From NCBI GenBank assembly GCA_017534705.1, contig JAFXVU010000031.1, forward strand, positions 1-34,851: DNA of 34,851 nt. Reading direction: 5' to 3'. A model generated the notes under the pieces. That model saw only the letters and a list, made by a program, of their open reading frames with translations, did not search any database and had not been told where the DNA came from. The position numbers and the translations under genes were made by a program. Within the stretch, counting starts at the first letter, position 1, and each line of letters begins with the position of its first letter. The stretch comes from Bacteroidaceae bacterium (GTDB lineage Bacteria > Bacteroidota > Bacteroidia > Bacteroidales > Bacteroidaceae). Shown here piece after piece: positions 33,947-34,851 of this stretch.

Positions 33947-33977
33947 CAAAAATACTCTTTTATATCGTAACCACCAA
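33947..33977 (-). promoter_or_regulatory. Promoter of the DUF2264/GH154-type gene
   Basis: On the minus strand TTG (33975-33977), a 20-base spacer and TATTTTTG (33947-33954) fit the Bacteroidota promoter. The start codon at 33896 is 50 bases downstream. Confidence 0.68.
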
Positions 33978-34077
33978 TAATTATTCCGACTATTTCACTT
34001 TTGACGTTTTCGTTTTGGTCCATTGCTTGTTGTTCCCAGTTGTTTCCAAATAAATCATTCGCATGGCAAGAATGCCG

Positions 34078-34251
34078 TCAGGCGTTCGCTCCTTTCCTCC
34101 CAGACTCATTGGGCTGAATCAGCCTTTTAATGTCCGTCGCCTGAGACGGTGTTGTTGTCCATGGCCAGTCCTCTAAGTCCTTGTAGTACGAAAAGAATCT
34201 CTCATCCGTGGCGAATGCCAGGACGAGAGATTCTCTACAACTAAAGCCGTC
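34078..34251 (-). other. Hairpin-rich segment with a codon-like open frame but no start codon
   Basis: Directly after the stop of the 34252-34644 gene, the same frame stays open for 57 codons to TGA at 34078-34080 and reads like ordinary protein (RESLVLAFATDERFFSYY, then DLEDWPWTTTPSQATDIKRL). No ATG, GTG or TTG start with a sensible context is seen. The DNA is also highly structured: AGAATCTCTC (34194-34203) pairs perfectly with 34225-34234, flanked by TTGTAG/CTACAA arms, with TGGC/GCCA inside the loop, and GGCTGAATCAGCC is at 34112-34124. It may be a dispersed intergenic repeat, a structured 3' region acting as terminator, or a gene remnant. The remaining gap, 33978-34077, shows nothing else clear. 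Confidence 0.5.
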
Positions 34252-34644
34252 TTATCGCGAAAGTTTTTTTGCCGTCTTTTTGAACAGCGTCCTGACCACT
34301 CCTATAAGTAGAAGCGACTTTTGAATGCTATTCTTCATCGATTCGAAATCCGAGTAGAAGAATTCACAAGCAGCACTTACCCCATTGAGATTCGAGTTCA
34401 TAAAAACCTTCAGGAGTTTGACCTCACGGGTAATCTTGTTGCAGGTGATGAACGCAGGGGTCAGGTTGTCCTCATTCACTTCCATGAAATTGGGAAACGA
34501 CAACGAGACAAATTGGTCATTTCCGTCCTGAGTAACGTAGATGTATTTCATCTGGTAAAGGAAATACAAATCTCCGTCTTCATCGTACTGCGCGTTGACA
34601 CCTACCGCTTGAAGCGCGTCTTTGAGCATTTGATTCTGTTCCAT
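34252..34644 (-). CDS. Small YbjN/chaperone-like protein of unknown function
   Basis: This is a 130-residue soluble protein without a signal peptide. The order of elements is an N-terminal helix (QMLKDALQAVGV), a beta-rich core (YDEDGDLYFLYQMKYIYVTQDGND, then FVSLSFPNF), a linker with ITCNKITREVKLLKVFM, and a long C-terminal helix starting FESMKNSIQKSL. This resembles the YbjN/type III secretion chaperone-like fold, in which a single domain has a helix, sheet, helix layout. The match is by pattern only and the function is unknown. The C-terminus is very basic (LFKKTAKKLSR). It starts 23 bases after the stop of the acidic protein on the same strand, so the two are probably co-transcribed, and the charge contrast hints that they might interact. 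Confidence 0.68.
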   Translation of the reverse strand: MEQNQMLKDALQAVGVNAQYDEDGDLYFLYQMKYIYVTQDGNDQFVSLSFPNFMEVNEDNLTPAFITCNKITREVKLLKVFMNSNLNGVSAACEFFYSDFESMKNSIQKSLLLIGVVRTLFKKTAKKLSR

Positions 34645-34667
34645 AAGCGTTTCTTTTATCGTTTGTA

Positions 34668-34851
34668 TTATGGTTTCTTCTTGGTTTTCGACTCAGCCAA
34701 GAGTTGCTTGATTTTTTCCATCAATTCATCATACAAGGCTACTGTGTCTTTATCCACTTCATCGCTATCACCATCATCGTCTTCTTCATCATCAGCGTCT
34801 TCGTCGTCATCATCATCATCCCGCGCTACCAGACCATGCGCGGACGCTACG
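34668..34851 (-). CDS. Acidic-tailed protein, C-terminal part only
   Basis: An open frame enters from the right edge and ends at TAA (34668-34670); 61 codons are visible. The visible sequence begins VASAHGLVAR. It then has a run of about 20 mostly Asp/Glu residues (DDDDDEDADDEEDDDGDSDE), followed by a short helix (VALYDELMEKIKQLLAES) and a basic KTKKKP end. The family cannot be identified from this piece. The clean stop, the sense-strand codon pattern and the 23-base spacing to the next gene support coding. The GAT/GAC/GAA triplet tract could be mistaken for a simple repeat. Confidence 0.62.
   Translation of the reverse strand, partial: VASAHGLVARDDDDDDEDADDEEDDDGDSDEVDKDTVALYDELMEKIKQLLAESKTKKKP

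Noticed and set aside
34700-34830. Simple trinucleotide repeat as non-coding DNA
   Set aside because: The tract is in frame with a downstream helix, basic end and stop, so it is better explained as an Asp/Glu-rich protein tail.

Overview
The window looks like a chromosome segment of a Bacteroidales bacterium, most likely Prevotella or a close relative. Three kinds of evidence support this. Many gene starts are preceded by the Bacteroidota -7 promoter element TAnnTTTG. Several gene families are typical of the phylum (DUF349, DUF2723, DUF3098, beta-propeller/AraC regulators, secreted glycoside hydrolases with Sec signals). Short AT-rich tandem repeats fill several intergenic gaps. I saw no rRNA, tRNA, CRISPR array, transposase or phage gene.

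Layout. 1-4438 is a minus-strand run: a secreted esterase cut by the left edge, a MerR-type regulator, cytosolic dipeptidase PepD and a flippase-like (LPG-synthase-type) membrane protein, with a repeat-filled gap between MerR and pepD. 4439-4672 holds 78-bp tandem repeats whose last partial copy runs into the rsmA promoter. 4753-7760 (+) carries rsmA and a large DUF349 protein closed by a strong terminator. 7862-9443 has a small lipoprotein (-) and a DEDDh exonuclease (+).

9487-22453 is a secreted pectin side-chain (arabinan and type I arabinogalactan) degradation locus. Five minus-strand genes in the order GH43, GH51, GH53, GH2 and type-B carboxylesterase are closely spaced and end at a terminator. 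A divergent regulator starts at 18666. It has a periplasmic propeller, one membrane span and an AraC helix-turn-helix, but no histidine kinase or receiver. A second, multidomain GH53 converges on the regulator and overlaps its 3' end by 103 bp. GH43 and GH51 would open and debranch arabinan, GH53 would cut beta-1,4-galactan, and GH2 would finish the galacto-oligosaccharides. No SusC/SusD pair is visible, so uptake must be encoded elsewhere.

22586-28811 is another minus-strand group: MgtC-like membrane protein, Sel1-repeat lipoprotein, membrane-anchored winged-helix regulator, DUF2723 membrane glycosyltransferase-like protein and DUF3098 small membrane protein. At 29212-31716 (+) a single protein joins an acyl-activating enzyme, an acyl carrier domain and a PlsC acyltransferase. 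31890-33896 (-) is a secreted DUF2264/GH154-type protein, probably a glucuronidase. The right end has a YbjN-like small protein and the C-terminus of a very acidic protein running off the window, with a hairpin-rich, codon-like but startless segment beside them.

The most interesting points are the kinase-less propeller/AraC regulator with its divergent dyad, the convergent gene overlap, the ACP-centred lipid enzyme fusion, and several phased intergenic repeats (15-bp array at 28975, CG-phased array at 28218, 78-bp repeats at 4495).
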